Source: Aurantimonas coralicida DSM 14790 (lineage in GTDB: Bacteria; Pseudomonadota; Alphaproteobacteria; Rhizobiales; Rhizobiaceae). From it: 64,000 bases of DNA. Both the position numbers and the translations under genes were made by a program. Location: contig NZ_ATXK01000004.1 in assembly GCF_000421645.1 (NCBI RefSeq), positions 124,001-188,000 on the forward strand, read 5' to 3'. Of the stretch, positions 9,875-18,182 are shown piece after piece (position 1 is the stretch's first letter; every line of letters starts with the position of its first letter). Under the pieces are notes generated by a model. The model was not told the DNA's origin and searched no databases. It saw nothing but the letters and a program-made list of their open reading frames with translations.

Positions 9875-10133
9875 GTGTGTGAGTGGGGATTCGGAATGCG
9901 GGGCGCCGGTCGCGCTGAGTGATATGGGAGCGTTGAGGGCACTGATCGGTCGCTGGCCGCCATGCGCTCGTCAGGTCGCTTGCGCTAGGCTAACGGCATC
10001 CGGGTGACGGCCGGACGCGGCACGTTCGTTGCGATGCGCACGGCATCTGTCAGCGCCCTGACATAGCGGTCGCGTAGACACGCCGGAGGCGCTGGATAGG
10101 TCCTGCCATGTGGCAGGCGATTCAAAGGGGGAA

Positions 10134-10208
10134 TGGTACGCCCAAGGGGAATCGAACCCCTCTCTCCACCGTGAAAGGGTGGCGTCCTAACCGATAGACG
10201 ATGGGCGC
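10134..10208 (-). tRNA. tRNA-Glu (TTC)
   Basis: On the minus strand the sequence folds as a full cloverleaf. The acceptor stem is GCGCCCA with TGGGCGT, the anticodon arm is CCACC-CTTTCAC-GGTGG with anticodon TTC, the T arm is AGGGG-TTCGATT-CCCCT, and the CCA end is encoded. The 3' end faces the methanethiol-oxidase/ferredoxin genes. Confidence 0.95.
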
Positions 10209-10390
10209 AGCGACGGCGTGTATACGGTGAGTCTCCGGCGACCGCAAGAGCCGGAAAAGGGGTTTTTCGCTGTTGCGAGAAGTTTTTGCGACAGGCCGGA
10301 ATTCCGCGCTTTGCCGGTCGGGGAGCTTTAAAAAGCTGGCCACGCCGGCCTTGGCCGGGCGCCCATCCGCCTATGGAACCAGAGGGTTGG

Positions 10391-11422
10391 CTATTTGCGA
10401 CCGCGGCAGGACCAGTTCCAGTCGCGCTTGTGCCCGACATCGACGTGGATCGCCTTGGTGTGACAATAGGTGCCGACGCCACCGCGGCCCGGCAGCGAGC
10501 GCACATAGGCGGCAACGGCCATGTTGTCGGCGCCGGGGATGATGATGTCGGCGGCCTTGCAGCCCATGTGCTGGGAGCGGCGCGCACCGTTGACCCGCTT
10601 GTTGTGGGTCGGGCTGCGATAGCCGGAGGTGACGATCACCTTGGTGCCGTAGCGCCGCTCGACACTGCGCAGGATGCGCACGAGGTTCGACGGGAAGCAG
10701 GAGGTCTCGACGCTCTCCCGCTGAACCATCAGGCCGTTCGGCGCGAGCCGGGCCATGCCGGTCGACAGGGAGGCAACCCGGTAGGAGGTCTCGACGTCCT
10801 CGATCATGTCCTCGTCGGCCGAGGCGCGCTGGCCGATCTCGAACAGCGAGGAGGGGTCCACGCCGGGCAGTGCGTCGGTGCCGGCCGCCGCGCCCTCTCG
10901 CTGCAGGACGACGCGCCGCGACTTGCCCTTGTCGACATTGGCGATGGGTGTGCGGGCCTCCGAGCGGGCGAAGAGCGAGGAAAACAGCGAACGGTCGGAG
11001 GAACGGCCTGCCGCGCCACTGGTGGACGCCTCGGTCGCATAGGCGACCATGGCCTTATTCTCGCTGCCGGTCGGAATCAGCGGGGTGGCGGCCGGCATGT
11101 CGGCGATGGCGGGCGGCGGCGTCTGTGCTTCGGCCGTCTCGGTCGCCGGCGCATTGGTCTCGGCCGCTGCGCTCGCAGCCTCGGTGCCCTGCGCTTCGCC
11201 GCTCGCTGACGTCCCGGCGTCGGCTTCGGATGCAGCCGCGACATCGACGGCAGCCGCGTCTTCGGTTTCGGGCGCCGTAGCGGTCCCGGCAAATCCGAAG
11301 GCCGAGGTATCGTCGATGGCGGAGACGCATCCTGACAGGATCGGCGCGGTCGACAGAAGCGCCAGCATCAGGAGATGCGGCGTCATCGCAAGGCGGCGGT
11401 GGCCCGGGCGGTCAGTTTTCAA
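10391..11422 (-). CDS. YcbK/M15A-like peptidase domain lipoprotein
   Basis: A secreted lipoprotein of about 343 residues whose last 110 residues are a peptidase M15A/YcbK-type fold. SGYRSPTHNKRVNGARRSQH and KAADIIIPG carry the His/Asp zinc ligands, and THVDVG-like IHVDVGHKRDWNW the last His. Such domains cleave or bind peptidoglycan. The N terminus ends its hydrophobic stretch with ILSGC, a lipobox. A long Ala/Thr/Glu-rich linker (about residues 45-110) follows and probably spans the periplasm. I start at TTG 11422 because GAGGGG lies six bases upstream; ATG 11386 is the alternative with no such site. tRNA-Glu lies downstream on the same strand. Confidence 0.85.
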   Translation of the reverse strand: MKTDRPGHRRLAMTPHLLMLALLSTAPILSGCVSAIDDTSAFGFAGTATAPETEDAAAVDVAAASEADAGTSASGEAQGTEAASAAAETNAPATETAEAQTPPPAIADMPAATPLIPTGSENKAMVAYATEASTSGAAGRSSDRSLFSSLFARSEARTPIANVDKGKSRRVVLQREGAAAGTDALPGVDPSSLFEIGQRASADEDMIEDVETSYRVASLSTGMARLAPNGLMVQRESVETSCFPSNLVRILRSVERRYGTKVIVTSGYRSPTHNKRVNGARRSQHMGCKAADIIIPGADNMAVAAYVRSLPGRGGVGTYCHTKAIHVDVGHKRDWNWSCRGRK

Positions 11423-11650
11423 TCGTTTCCCCTCTCGGCGGCGTGTTCGCGAACCCGCCACGTCAGTCCTGCAACGACCCGGCCATCCTGCCGCGTCTCC
11501 ATGGTCCCCACCATGTGTCGCCACTGACAGTCTCGATGATCTTACCAAGCGTCAGGTCGTGCACGGCGAAAGCATTGTCTCTCAATAACGCTCTGCCGTC
11601 TATGGTGGGAATGCGGCGGCACGATGGTCGCCGCATGTCCCGGTGGAAGC

Positions 11651-12091
11651 TTACCAGCTTCCGGTGTTCTGCATCGAGGCCCAGGGCTCCGCGGGCTCCT
11701 TGGCCTCGCCCTTCTGCAGCAACTCGATCGAGATGTTGTCGGGCGACTTGATGAAGGCCATGTAACCGTCGCGGGGCGGGCGGTTGATGGTGACGCCCTT
11801 GTCCATCAGGTCCTGGCAGGTGGCGTAGATGTCGTCGACCTCATAGGCGAGGTGGCCGAAATTGCGCCCGCCGGAATATTCCTCGGGGTCCCAGTTGTGG
11901 GTGAGCTCCAGAAGCGGCGCACGGGTCTCCTTGGCGCCCGGCATGTCTTCCTGCCCGGCGAGGAAGATCAGGGTGAAGCGACCCTTTTCGCTCTCGACAC
12001 GGCGGGTTTCCACCATTCCCAGCTTGTTGCAGTAGAAGTCGAGCGACGCGTCCACGTCGCTGACGCGAACCATCGTGTGCAGATAGCGCAT
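11651..12091 (-). CDS. gloA: Lactoylglutathione lyase (glyoxalase I)
   Basis: A 146-residue vicinal-oxygen-chelate enzyme that isomerises the methylglyoxal-glutathione hemithioacetal to S-lactoylglutathione. It begins MRYLHTMVRVSDVDASLDFY, with the metal-binding His at residue 5. The expected later features are LLELTHNWDPEEYSGGRNFG (Glu ligand), HLAYEVDDIY and a C-terminal SPDNISIELLQ (Glu ligand). Length equals the small monomeric-domain GloA family. The frame is open upstream of 12091 but that extension is not protein-like. A Gly/Ala-rich tail of about 20 residues ends the protein. Confidence 0.95.
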   Translation of the reverse strand: MRYLHTMVRVSDVDASLDFYCNKLGMVETRRVESEKGRFTLIFLAGQEDMPGAKETRAPLLELTHNWDPEEYSGGRNFGHLAYEVDDIYATCQDLMDKGVTINRPPRDGYMAFIKSPDNISIELLQKGEAKEPAEPWASMQNTGSW

Positions 12092-12448
12092 TCGGTCTTG
12101 CCTCTCTTGTGGTGATGGCGCCGATGGTAGCGTGTTTGACCGGTGAGCCAACCCTTGCGGCGCAGAAAAAGCGACGACGGGAGACGGGTTCGGCCCCGGA
12201 TCGGGCAGGGCGCTGCCGGCAGCCTGTGGCGCTGATATGTCTGTCGGAGCGGCATTGCAGACGGCGTCAGTTGGTGGCTGCAGCCGGCGCCGTTGTTGCT
12301 GTCGTCGCGGCAATAGAACGCCGCCATGTCTGGGCGACAACCGGCATATCCTTGGAAAAGCCCGCCGGTGGCCTTGCCCCGATCGGGCTCATTGATGCTA
12401 AGTTCGGCCATTGCGATTCGGATGGTGGAAGTACAGGCGGAACCCCGA
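12092..12448. other. Divergent intergenic region, gloA / cold-shock gene
   Basis: These 357 bp separate two divergently transcribed genes and should hold both promoters. Frames on either strand are low-complexity and I do not support a gene here. No clear hairpin was seen. Confidence 0.5.
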
Positions 12449-13027
12449 ATGCCGGACAGAATATCTGAAAACGCCGAGGACCGGGCCGGTCGGTCCGACA
12501 GCGCGGATGTCGGCCTGTCCGTCGTCTCGGGCCATATCAAATGGTTCGACGTCTCGAAGGGCTTCGGCTTCATCGTGCCCGACGACGGCGGCGCGGATAT
12601 TCTCCTTCATGTCACCTGCCTGCGGCGCGACGGCCATGCGACGGCGCTCGAGGGCGCCCGCGTCGTCTGCGAGGTGCAGCAGGGCGAGCGCGGCCTGCAG
12701 GCGTTCCGGGTCCTGTCGATGGACCAGTCCACCGCCGTCCATCCCTCGCAGCTTCCGGCCCCGCGCACCCATTCGGTCGTCACCGCCAGCAGCGACCTCG
12801 TCTCGGCCGTGGTAAAATGGTTCAACCGCACCAAGGGCTACGGATTCCTGACGACCGGCGAGGGGACCGAGGACATCTTCATTCACATGGAAACCCTGCG
12901 CCGGTTCGGCATGACCGAGCTGCGGCCCGGCCAGGACGTGCTGGTGCGTTTCGGGCAGGGCGACAAGGGACGCATGGCGGCGGAGATCCATCCCGGGACG
13001 GGTCCCGTCCAGCCGCCGTCCCACTGA
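12449..13027 (+). CDS. Double cold-shock-domain protein
   Basis: A protein of about 192 residues with two cold-shock domains in tandem. The first has [16 protein letters not shown] and DILLHV; the second has [18 protein letters not shown] and DIFIHM, so both RNP1 and RNP2 motifs are intact in each. Two-domain CSPs of this sort are typical of rhizobia and bind single-stranded nucleic acid. Start is chosen at ATG 12449 ([11 protein letters not shown]) behind GGCGGA; ATG 12422 is in frame. The DUF192 gene begins 15 bp after the stop, so the two are probably co-transcribed. Confidence 0.9.
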   Translation: MPDRISENAEDRAGRSDSADVGLSVVSGHIKWFDVSKGFGFIVPDDGGADILLHVTCLRRDGHATALEGARVVCEVQQGERGLQAFRVLSMDQSTAVHPSQLPAPRTHSVVTASSDLVSAVVKWFNRTKGYGFLTTGEGTEDIFIHMETLRRFGMTELRPGQDVLVRFGQGDKGRMAAEIHPGTGPVQPPSH

Positions 13028-13042
13028 GTTGAGGCAGATCCG

Positions 13043-13510
13043 ATGGCAATGAGACGCGCGATCCTGGCGGCCGGCTTTGCGGCGGCGGCCGTCGTCGTCG
13101 GGGCGGCCTATTACGCGGTGGCGGGCAACGGCCTGTCGACGGCGACGCTGGAGACGGCGACCGGGAGCCATGCCATCAAGGTCGAACTGGCGCAGACACC
13201 GGAGACGCGTGCCACCGGACTGATGAACCGCGAATCGATGCCGGCGGACCAGGGCATGCTGTTCGAGTTCGACGAGACCCGCCCGGTTGCCATGTGGATG
13301 AAGAACACGCTGATTCCCCTCGACATGCTGTTCATCGATTCGGACGGGGTGGTGAAGCGGGTGAAGACCAACGCCCAGCCGCTGTCGCTGGAGACGATCC
13401 CGTCCGGGGCGCCGGTGAAATACGTTCTGGAGCTGAATGGCGGCGCCGCGGCCCGCTTCGGCGTGGCCGCCGGGGACCGACTTCGTCACCCGATCATTCC
13501 GCAGCCTTGA
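13043..13510 (+). CDS. DUF192-family exported protein
   Basis: A 155-residue protein with an N-terminal membrane anchor or signal sequence (about residues 5-27) and a single DUF192 domain. Diagnostic segments are KVELAQTPETRATGLMNRES, GMLFEFDETRPVAMWMKNT and IPLDMLFID, then APVKYVLELNGG. The function of DUF192 is not established. It follows the cold-shock gene with 15 bp spacing and is followed by tRNA-Pro. Confidence 0.92.
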   Translation: MAMRRAILAAGFAAAAVVVGAAYYAVAGNGLSTATLETATGSHAIKVELAQTPETRATGLMNRESMPADQGMLFEFDETRPVAMWMKNTLIPLDMLFIDSDGVVKRVKTNAQPLSLETIPSGAPVKYVLELNGGAAARFGVAAGDRLRHPIIPQP

Positions 13511-13563
13511 CTTCCCGACCATTGCCCGCCAAACCCCGCATCGACAGGCACGTCACCAGTGTC

Positions 13564-13640
<77 letters not shown>

Positions 13641-13706
13641 ATGGTCGACGGACACCGGTTTTTGACACGGGCGTGGCGAAGCCGCGCCGCCGCCGACGAG
13701 GCCCAG

Positions 13707-14012
13707 ATGGTTGCGAGAATCTATCGTCCGACCCGTACCGCCATGCAGTCGGGCAAGGCGAAGACGCGCGATTGGATGCTGGTCTACGAACCCGAGCAGC
13801 CCAAGCGCGTCGAGCCCCTGATGGGCTATACCTCGTCCGGCGACATGCTCTCCCAGCTCAGACTCTCCTTCGAGACCCGCGAGCAGGCCGTCGAATACGC
13901 CGAGCGCAACGACATTCCGTACCGGGTCGAGGAGCCGAAGGAAACGCGGCGCCCGAAGATCGCCTATGCGGACAATTTCCGCTATGACCGGCGCCAGCCC
14001 TGGACACACTGA
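13707..14012 (+). CDS. ETC complex I subunit, NDUFS4-like
   Basis: A 101-residue homologue of the mitochondrial complex I accessory subunit NDUFS4 (18 kDa). It begins MVARIYRPTRTAMQSGKAKT and continues with the family core PLMGYTSSGDMLSQLRLSF, an ETREQAVEYAERNDIPYRV stretch, and a final RRQPWTH. In alphaproteobacteria these subunits attach to the peripheral arm of NADH dehydrogenase. The start at 13707 aligns with the family; the frame is open to the tRNA-Pro end but not protein-like there. It sits between tRNA-Pro and tRNA-Arg. Confidence 0.9.
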   Translation: MVARIYRPTRTAMQSGKAKTRDWMLVYEPEQPKRVEPLMGYTSSGDMLSQLRLSFETREQAVEYAERNDIPYRVEEPKETRRPKIAYADNFRYDRRQPWTH

Positions 14013-14048
14013 CGGTCGAACCGTCCGTCCCGGCGCCAGGTCGCCTAC

Positions 14049-14124
14049 GGCCCCGTAGCTCAGAGGATAGAGCACCGGCCTTCTAAGCCGATGGTCGCAG
14101 GTTCGAATCCTGCCGGGGTCGCCA
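14049..14124 (+). tRNA. tRNA-Arg (TCT)
   Basis: A 76-nt cloverleaf. Acceptor GGCCCCG pairs with CGGGGTC, the anticodon loop CTTCTAA holds TCT, the T arm is GCAGG-TTCGAAT-CCTGC, and CCA is encoded. Its 3' end lies only 20 bp from the stop codon of the sulfotransferase fusion gene, a typical position for an integration site. Confidence 0.95.
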
Positions 14125-14143
14125 GAACCACCGACAATACGCC

Positions 14144-16723
14144 TTACTGTTTCAATGCTTCGTCGCCAAAAGCGTGGATGAAGCCGTTGACGATGGCTGA
14201 AACCGCGCGCTCGGACACGTGCCGCGTCGTGCCGTCCTCTTCTCCGAAGAGATTTGGGTGGTATGCGCCGACCCATCGCACCATCTCGAAAGCCGGCCAG
14301 TAGTTCACGCCTGCATGCGCCCGCTTCAAAACGACATCGATTGCAGCCCGCAGCACAGACTTGGACACGCAGTCGGCAATAATCGCTGAATCGTACTCGA
14401 AAGTCGAGTAGAGCGGCACCGGCGATACGGTGAAAACGATGTTGATGTTGGGATTGCACCGACGCAAGCCTGCGATCACCGCTTCGATGTTGTCGGCGTT
14501 CTCTTCCACGGTCGTGGTTCTGAAATCGTTCGTTTTGAGCAGGTGCAGCGTGTTCTTGCCAGCCTGGGTGAGGTGGAAAAGGCCGGTGCGCTTGTCGAAG
14601 AAACCCGGTGCCACGCCGAGTGTGTAGATGATGGTGTTCGCACTCGTCAGTGTGGCGCGGAGCGTGTCCGGGGATGCGCCGAAATAGACTTTCAGCGTCT
14701 CTATGGTTTCCGGGCTGTAGCGATCGAGCGGATCATTGTTCACCCATTCGATCAAGGCGCGGTTCGCGAACGTGCTGTTGATCAGTTCGCCGAGGCCGAG
14801 TGCAGTCGTCTCGACCCCTCGATCCTTCAATGCAATGGCAATGTTGCCGGCAAAGCATGAACCCAAGGTCACGACTCTCGTGTCGCGGCCGATCGGGCGG
14901 GTGCCCGCAGCCTTCGTATTGTCCGCAAACTGCCGTGCGACCTCATCGAGGTCCTGGAATGCGGCATTCTGTACGGGCCACCGCGCGATTTTGCGCTTCG
15001 GCGCCGATGAATCCAGCCGTGTGAGTCCGTCGAGCATGTAGGCGGCACCGTTCAGGCGGTGGCTCTCGGCTTCCGTCACCGGCGCAAGCCTGACTGACTC
15101 GGTCAGATAGGCGCGGGCATCGTCCAGGCGCATCTCGGCAAGGATCAGCCCTTCACCGAGTCGCTCAAGCAGATGCGCCCGTGTCCGCTCGTCGAGCTGA
15201 ACCGTCGCCGACGCCTTTTCAAGCGCCAACGCCGTCTCGAAGATCCCGACTGCTTCTGGCGAGCGTCCCTGGTAGCACAATGCCTCACCGAGCCAGACGT
15301 GAGCGGTCACGGACTCCGGATCGTCCTCGACGGCGGAACGGAACAGCCGTTCCGCAGCGACGATCTTGGAAACCTTGCCAGCGGCCCCGTGCAGCAGCGA
15401 GACACCTTTGGCGATAACATCGTCGGATACGGTCGCGGACGTCTGATCCTGACCGCTGGCGAGTGCCGTTGCTTCTGCTTCGGAAACAGCGGAAATCTTG
15501 ACGCAGCTTACGGCGACCGATGCGGTCAGATCATGGGTGCTCTCGACGCCATGATCGGAGAGGCGTCCCGTGCGCAGCGCGTTGATATCCAGTTCCAGCA
15601 AGGGGCCGGCCTTGGCATTGTCCGCCGCCCGCAATCGCCAACGCTTGACAGCACGCATGTCCTCCATCGACACATGATAGCTTGTCTCTTCGCAATCCCA
15701 GCCGGTCATAGCCACGGTGAGGCTGTCGAGCGTTTCCCTGTCGATCCAGCCGACGAGATGAATCTCGACGTCGTAGCATGGCGATGCGGCGATCGCGGTG
15801 AAGAGCCGCGTCTGTGTGGCAGGGCCTAGCCAGCGTGCATAGCTGCCGTTCTGGATCTGGCGGACATGCCAGTTGTCCCCCTCGACGGTCTGACTGGCGT
15901 AGAGTTCGACAGCCGTGGGCAACGCCATCTCCGGAGCCTGCCCGACAGCTTCCCGGTGTTTGCGCCAGGCCTGCCTCGCCATCGTACGCAGCAAGTTGCT
16001 GCGTTTTGCGCAGAAGCGGCGATGGACTTCCTGATACAGAGCGACGTCGAACCGGTTGAGCTCCTCCAGTTGCCTCCTGACCGCCGGACTGAGGGCGTCC
16101 GTCGCCACGCGGCTCGCTGTCGTGTTGAAGCGGTTGTCACTTGGCCACGGAAGCCAGTCCAGCATCGTGCAGAGCATCTGCATCGAATCGTCGTAGGCGG
16201 CATGCACGCCGATCAGGTCGAAATCGTCGAGATGTGCCATCGCCAGACTGAAGTCCTGTTCGGTCACAGGATCGCTATGGCGCCAGTCATGCGCGAAGAA
16301 GCAGGTTTGATGATTGTCCGCGACCTGCCGGACGGCGGGGTCATCGATCCGGACGAACTCCTCGATAGGCCATCGGCGTGCAAGGTCGATCATCTGCTGC
16401 GCGCGCGTGTCCTCCACGTCTGCGTGGGCGCGCAGAAACCAGTAGTTGGACAATACCCGGTCGACCGGTTCGCGAACAATCGAGAACAGGAACCGGCTCG
16501 GAGGAAGCAGGAGCGTGTGATTGTATGCGTAGTGGCCGATCACCAGACGTTTGCCGGCAAAAGTCTCGGGCGTGAAATTGTCGAACTGTTCGGGGGACGC
16601 ATTGACCGCCTCCGACAGGTCAAACCGGCTCAGAAGCTCCTGCGATATGGAATGGCCACCCACTTTGCCGATATGCATGAAACAAACGGGGGAGTTGGGA
16701 GTGTTTCCCGGTTCTGTCGTCAT
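14144..16723 (-). CDS. Sulfotransferase-TPR-GSCFA fusion protein
   Basis: An 859-residue multidomain protein. Residues about 12-250 form a Sulfotransfer_2-type domain: the 5'-phosphosulfate loop is FMHIGKVGGHS at 15-25 and the 3'-phosphate motif SIVREPVDRVLSNYWF at 81-96. A middle region of beta character (about 290-420) and TPR-like helices (about 440-560, AERLFRSAVEDDPESVTAHV, then a second copy) follow. From about 614 to the end is a GSCFA domain (VVTLGSCFAGNIA, TIIYTLGV, FTVSPVPL), an SGNH-like family linked to surface-glycan modification. The likely reaction is PAPS-dependent sulfation of a glycan, with GSCFA acting as esterase or acyltransferase; this is inference. cysC lies just upstream on the same strand. 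Base composition looks poorer in GC than the neighbours. The N terminus may be frameshifted (see the 16724-16902 entry). Confidence 0.8.
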   Translation of the reverse strand: MTTEPGNTPNSPVCFMHIGKVGGHSISQELLSRFDLSEAVNASPEQFDNFTPETFAGKRLVIGHYAYNHTLLLPPSRFLFSIVREPVDRVLSNYWFLRAHADVEDTRAQQMIDLARRWPIEEFVRIDDPAVRQVADNHQTCFFAHDWRHSDPVTEQDFSLAMAHLDDFDLIGVHAAYDDSMQMLCTMLDWLPWPSDNRFNTTASRVATDALSPAVRRQLEELNRFDVALYQEVHRRFCAKRSNLLRTMARQAWRKHREAVGQAPEMALPTAVELYASQTVEGDNWHVRQIQNGSYARWLGPATQTRLFTAIAASPCYDVEIHLVGWIDRETLDSLTVAMTGWDCEETSYHVSMEDMRAVKRWRLRAADNAKAGPLLELDINALRTGRLSDHGVESTHDLTASVAVSCVKISAVSEAEATALASGQDQTSATVSDDVIAKGVSLLHGAAGKVSKIVAAERLFRSAVEDDPESVTAHVWLGEALCYQGRSPEAVGIFETALALEKASATVQLDERTRAHLLERLGEGLILAEMRLDDARAYLTESVRLAPVTEAESHRLNGAAYMLDGLTRLDSSAPKRKIARWPVQNAAFQDLDEVARQFADNTKAAGTRPIGRDTRVVTLGSCFAGNIAIALKDRGVETTALGLGELINSTFANRALIEWVNNDPLDRYSPETIETLKVYFGASPDTLRATLTSANTIIYTLGVAPGFFDKRTGLFHLTQAGKNTLHLLKTNDFRTTTVEENADNIEAVIAGLRRCNPNINIVFTVSPVPLYSTFEYDSAIIADCVSKSVLRAAIDVVLKRAHAGVNYWPAFEMVRWVGAYHPNLFGEEDGTTRHVSERAVSAIVNGFIHAFGDEALKQ

Positions 16724-16902
16724 GCGATTCTTCGATCCGCTCTGAGGCCACCAGTGGCAGGCCAGGGTGACGTATTCACCGGGCGCGAATAGATGTGCCC
16801 GTATTTCGACGTGTCCACGAACCGCGACCTTGCCCGACACCTCGCGGTGACTTCAACCTTCAGATCGTGGATTGTCCGGTCCTTGAATGACCTCCGCATC
16901 AC
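16724..16902 (-). pseudogene. Probable frameshifted 5' end of the sulfotransferase fusion gene
   Basis: A frame opens at GTG 16902/ATG 16899, only 8 to 11 bases after the cysC stop and behind GAGGCGAG, giving MRRSFKDRTIHDLKVEVTAR. In the next frame, starting about 16850, the main gene's reading frame extends upstream of its ATG and reads as a smooth hydrophobic/charged beta pattern (VAVRGHVEIRAHLFAPGEYV, then TLACHWWPQSG) that runs straight into the sulfotransferase. Joined by a one-base shift near 16840-16855 the two give a continuous N terminus. Alternatives are a genuine start at GTG 16840 or ATG 16723 with no frameshift. Confidence 0.45.
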
Positions 16903-16910
16903 TCGCCTCG

Positions 16911-17534
16911 TTAGCGGGGGGCGAGATATCCGTGGGTTTCAAGATAGCGCATGATCTGGTCGGCCAGAACGTCCGGATCTCGTGTTCCTGCCTCCAGCCG
17001 GATCTCCGCCTGCTCGGGTGCCTCATAGGGGCTGTCGATGCCGGTGAAATCCTTGATCAGCCCGGCGCGGGCGCGCTTGTAGAGGCCTTTCGGGTCCCGC
17101 TGCTCGGCGATCTCCAGCGGGGTGTCGACGAAGACCTCGATGAATTCGCCGTCCTCGAACAGGCTGCGCGCCATCCTGCGGTCTGACCGATAGGGCGAGA
17201 TGAAGGAGGCGAGGACGATCAGGCCGGCATCGACGAACAGGCGTGCCGCTTCCGCCACGCGGCGAATGTTCTCGACACGATCGGCTTCGGAGAAGCCCAG
17301 GTCGCGGTTGAGGCCGTGGCGCAGATTGTCGCCGTCGAGAAGATAGGTGTGCCGGCCGCGCGCAAAGAGGCTCTTCTCCACGAGATTGGCGATCGTTGAC
17401 TTGCCGGCGCCGGAGAGCCCCGTGAACCAGATCACCGCCGGCTTTTGCCCCATGGCGGCCGCACGGCGCTGCTTGTCGAGATCGAAGGTCTGCCATCGCA
17501 CATTGGGCGCATGGGAACGTTCGGTTTCGGCCAT
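16911..17534 (-). CDS. cysC: Adenylylsulfate (APS) kinase
   Basis: A 207-residue stand-alone APS kinase that phosphorylates APS to PAPS in the cytoplasm. It has the Walker [10 protein letters not shown], then [20 protein letters not shown] (the DGDN substrate loop), [24 protein letters not shown] and [13 protein letters not shown], all family signatures. It is not fused to CysN, and no sulfurylase gene is in the window. The sulfotransferase fusion follows on the same strand, so this enzyme most likely supplies that protein with its PAPS donor. Start is ATG 17534. Confidence 0.95.
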   Translation of the reverse strand: MAETERSHAPNVRWQTFDLDKQRRAAAMGQKPAVIWFTGLSGAGKSTIANLVEKSLFARGRHTYLLDGDNLRHGLNRDLGFSEADRVENIRRVAEAARLFVDAGLIVLASFISPYRSDRRMARSLFEDGEFIEVFVDTPLEIAEQRDPKGLYKRARAGLIKDFTGIDSPYEAPEQAEIRLEAGTRDPDVLADQIMRYLETHGYLAPR

Positions 17535-17898
17535 GTCGGCACCATCAATGTCGGCAGGCCGTGACCCGCTGGAAGGGCGATGCAGAACGCGCGGTCTGCA
17601 AGCCGGTTTTTTCCGTTCGCCGGCAGTGCCCGTTTCGAACGTCGTCGTGGCATCACCGCGTGCCGGATGGTTGCCGTCCGGTCAAGGAGATGCGGGACGC
17701 CAATCGCCCGGACAGCGGCGTTCGCCCGCTTCTCGGGACCGTTTCCGCGCCGGTTGCGGCGGGAAGGGCACAGCCGCAAAGCGGATCCGGGCGTATGATT
17801 GTTTTCGCACCCTTCACACTCCAGCCACCAACAATCTTCATCGGCTAGTGAGGCGGGTGTGGGCATCATCGACAGGCAGACACGCTTGGAGGCAGACG
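17535..17898. other. Divergent intergenic region, cysC / small protein gene
   Basis: These 364 bp lie between the divergent cysC and 67-residue small-protein genes. No gene, tRNA or terminator is supported. A copy of the tRNA-Arg 3' end, which would mark the far border of an integrated element, was searched for by eye and not found. Confidence 0.5.
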
Positions 17899-18102
17899 AT
17901 GTTACAGGCACGCTCGACGATCCTGGTGGATCATTGCAAGGCGGCCATGGCGGGCGACTTTCGCCATCCGGCCAGTGTGATGAACATGCTGGGGATCGAC
18001 TACGAATACGCGCAGGACGATCCGCGCGTGGACGTCCGCGTCTTCCATGGATGCACGAACGTCCCGCGGGGACTGCCGTCCTACGTCCGCGCCATCGGCT
18101 GA
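17899..18102 (+). CDS. Small protein of 67 residues, unknown
   Basis: Unrecognised. The open frame MLQARSTILVDHCKAAMAGD... has an ideal ribosome binding site (GGAGG, eight bases before ATG 17899) and is followed by a GC-rich hairpin. The protein is soluble-looking, has two cysteines, a Met-rich centre (VMNMLGIDYEYAQ) and an acidic segment DDPRVDV, and ends in PSYVRAIG. It lies between the cysC cassette and metC, reading toward metC. The RBS and terminator make it a real gene in my view, but function cannot be stated. Confidence 0.6.
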   Translation: MLQARSTILVDHCKAAMAGDFRHPASVMNMLGIDYEYAQDDPRVDVRVFHGCTNVPRGLPSYVRAIG

Positions 18103-18145
18103 GCCGCGCCGCGGCCAGCCCGCAGGCCGGGTATTCAGCCAGGCC

Positions 18146-18175
18146 GGCCCCGCATCGGCATAGCGACGCGGGGCC
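18146..18175. terminator. Intergenic hairpin between convergent genes
   Basis: GGCCCCGC and its exact complement GCGGGGCC form an 8-bp stem with a 14-nt loop. It lies after the small-protein stop and eight bases beyond the metC stop, so it could end both transcripts. There is no U tract. Confidence 0.5.
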
Positions 18176-18182
18176 TTGACGA

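Noticed and set aside
12092-12340. N-terminal extension of glyoxalase I
   Set aside because: Extension has no protein-like pattern and the ATG at 12091 matches the family start exactly.
14049-17898. Search for a duplicated tRNA-Arg 3' end that would mark the far border of an integrated element
   Set aside because: No convincing copy was seen up to 17898, so mobility of the cassette is supported only by position and composition.
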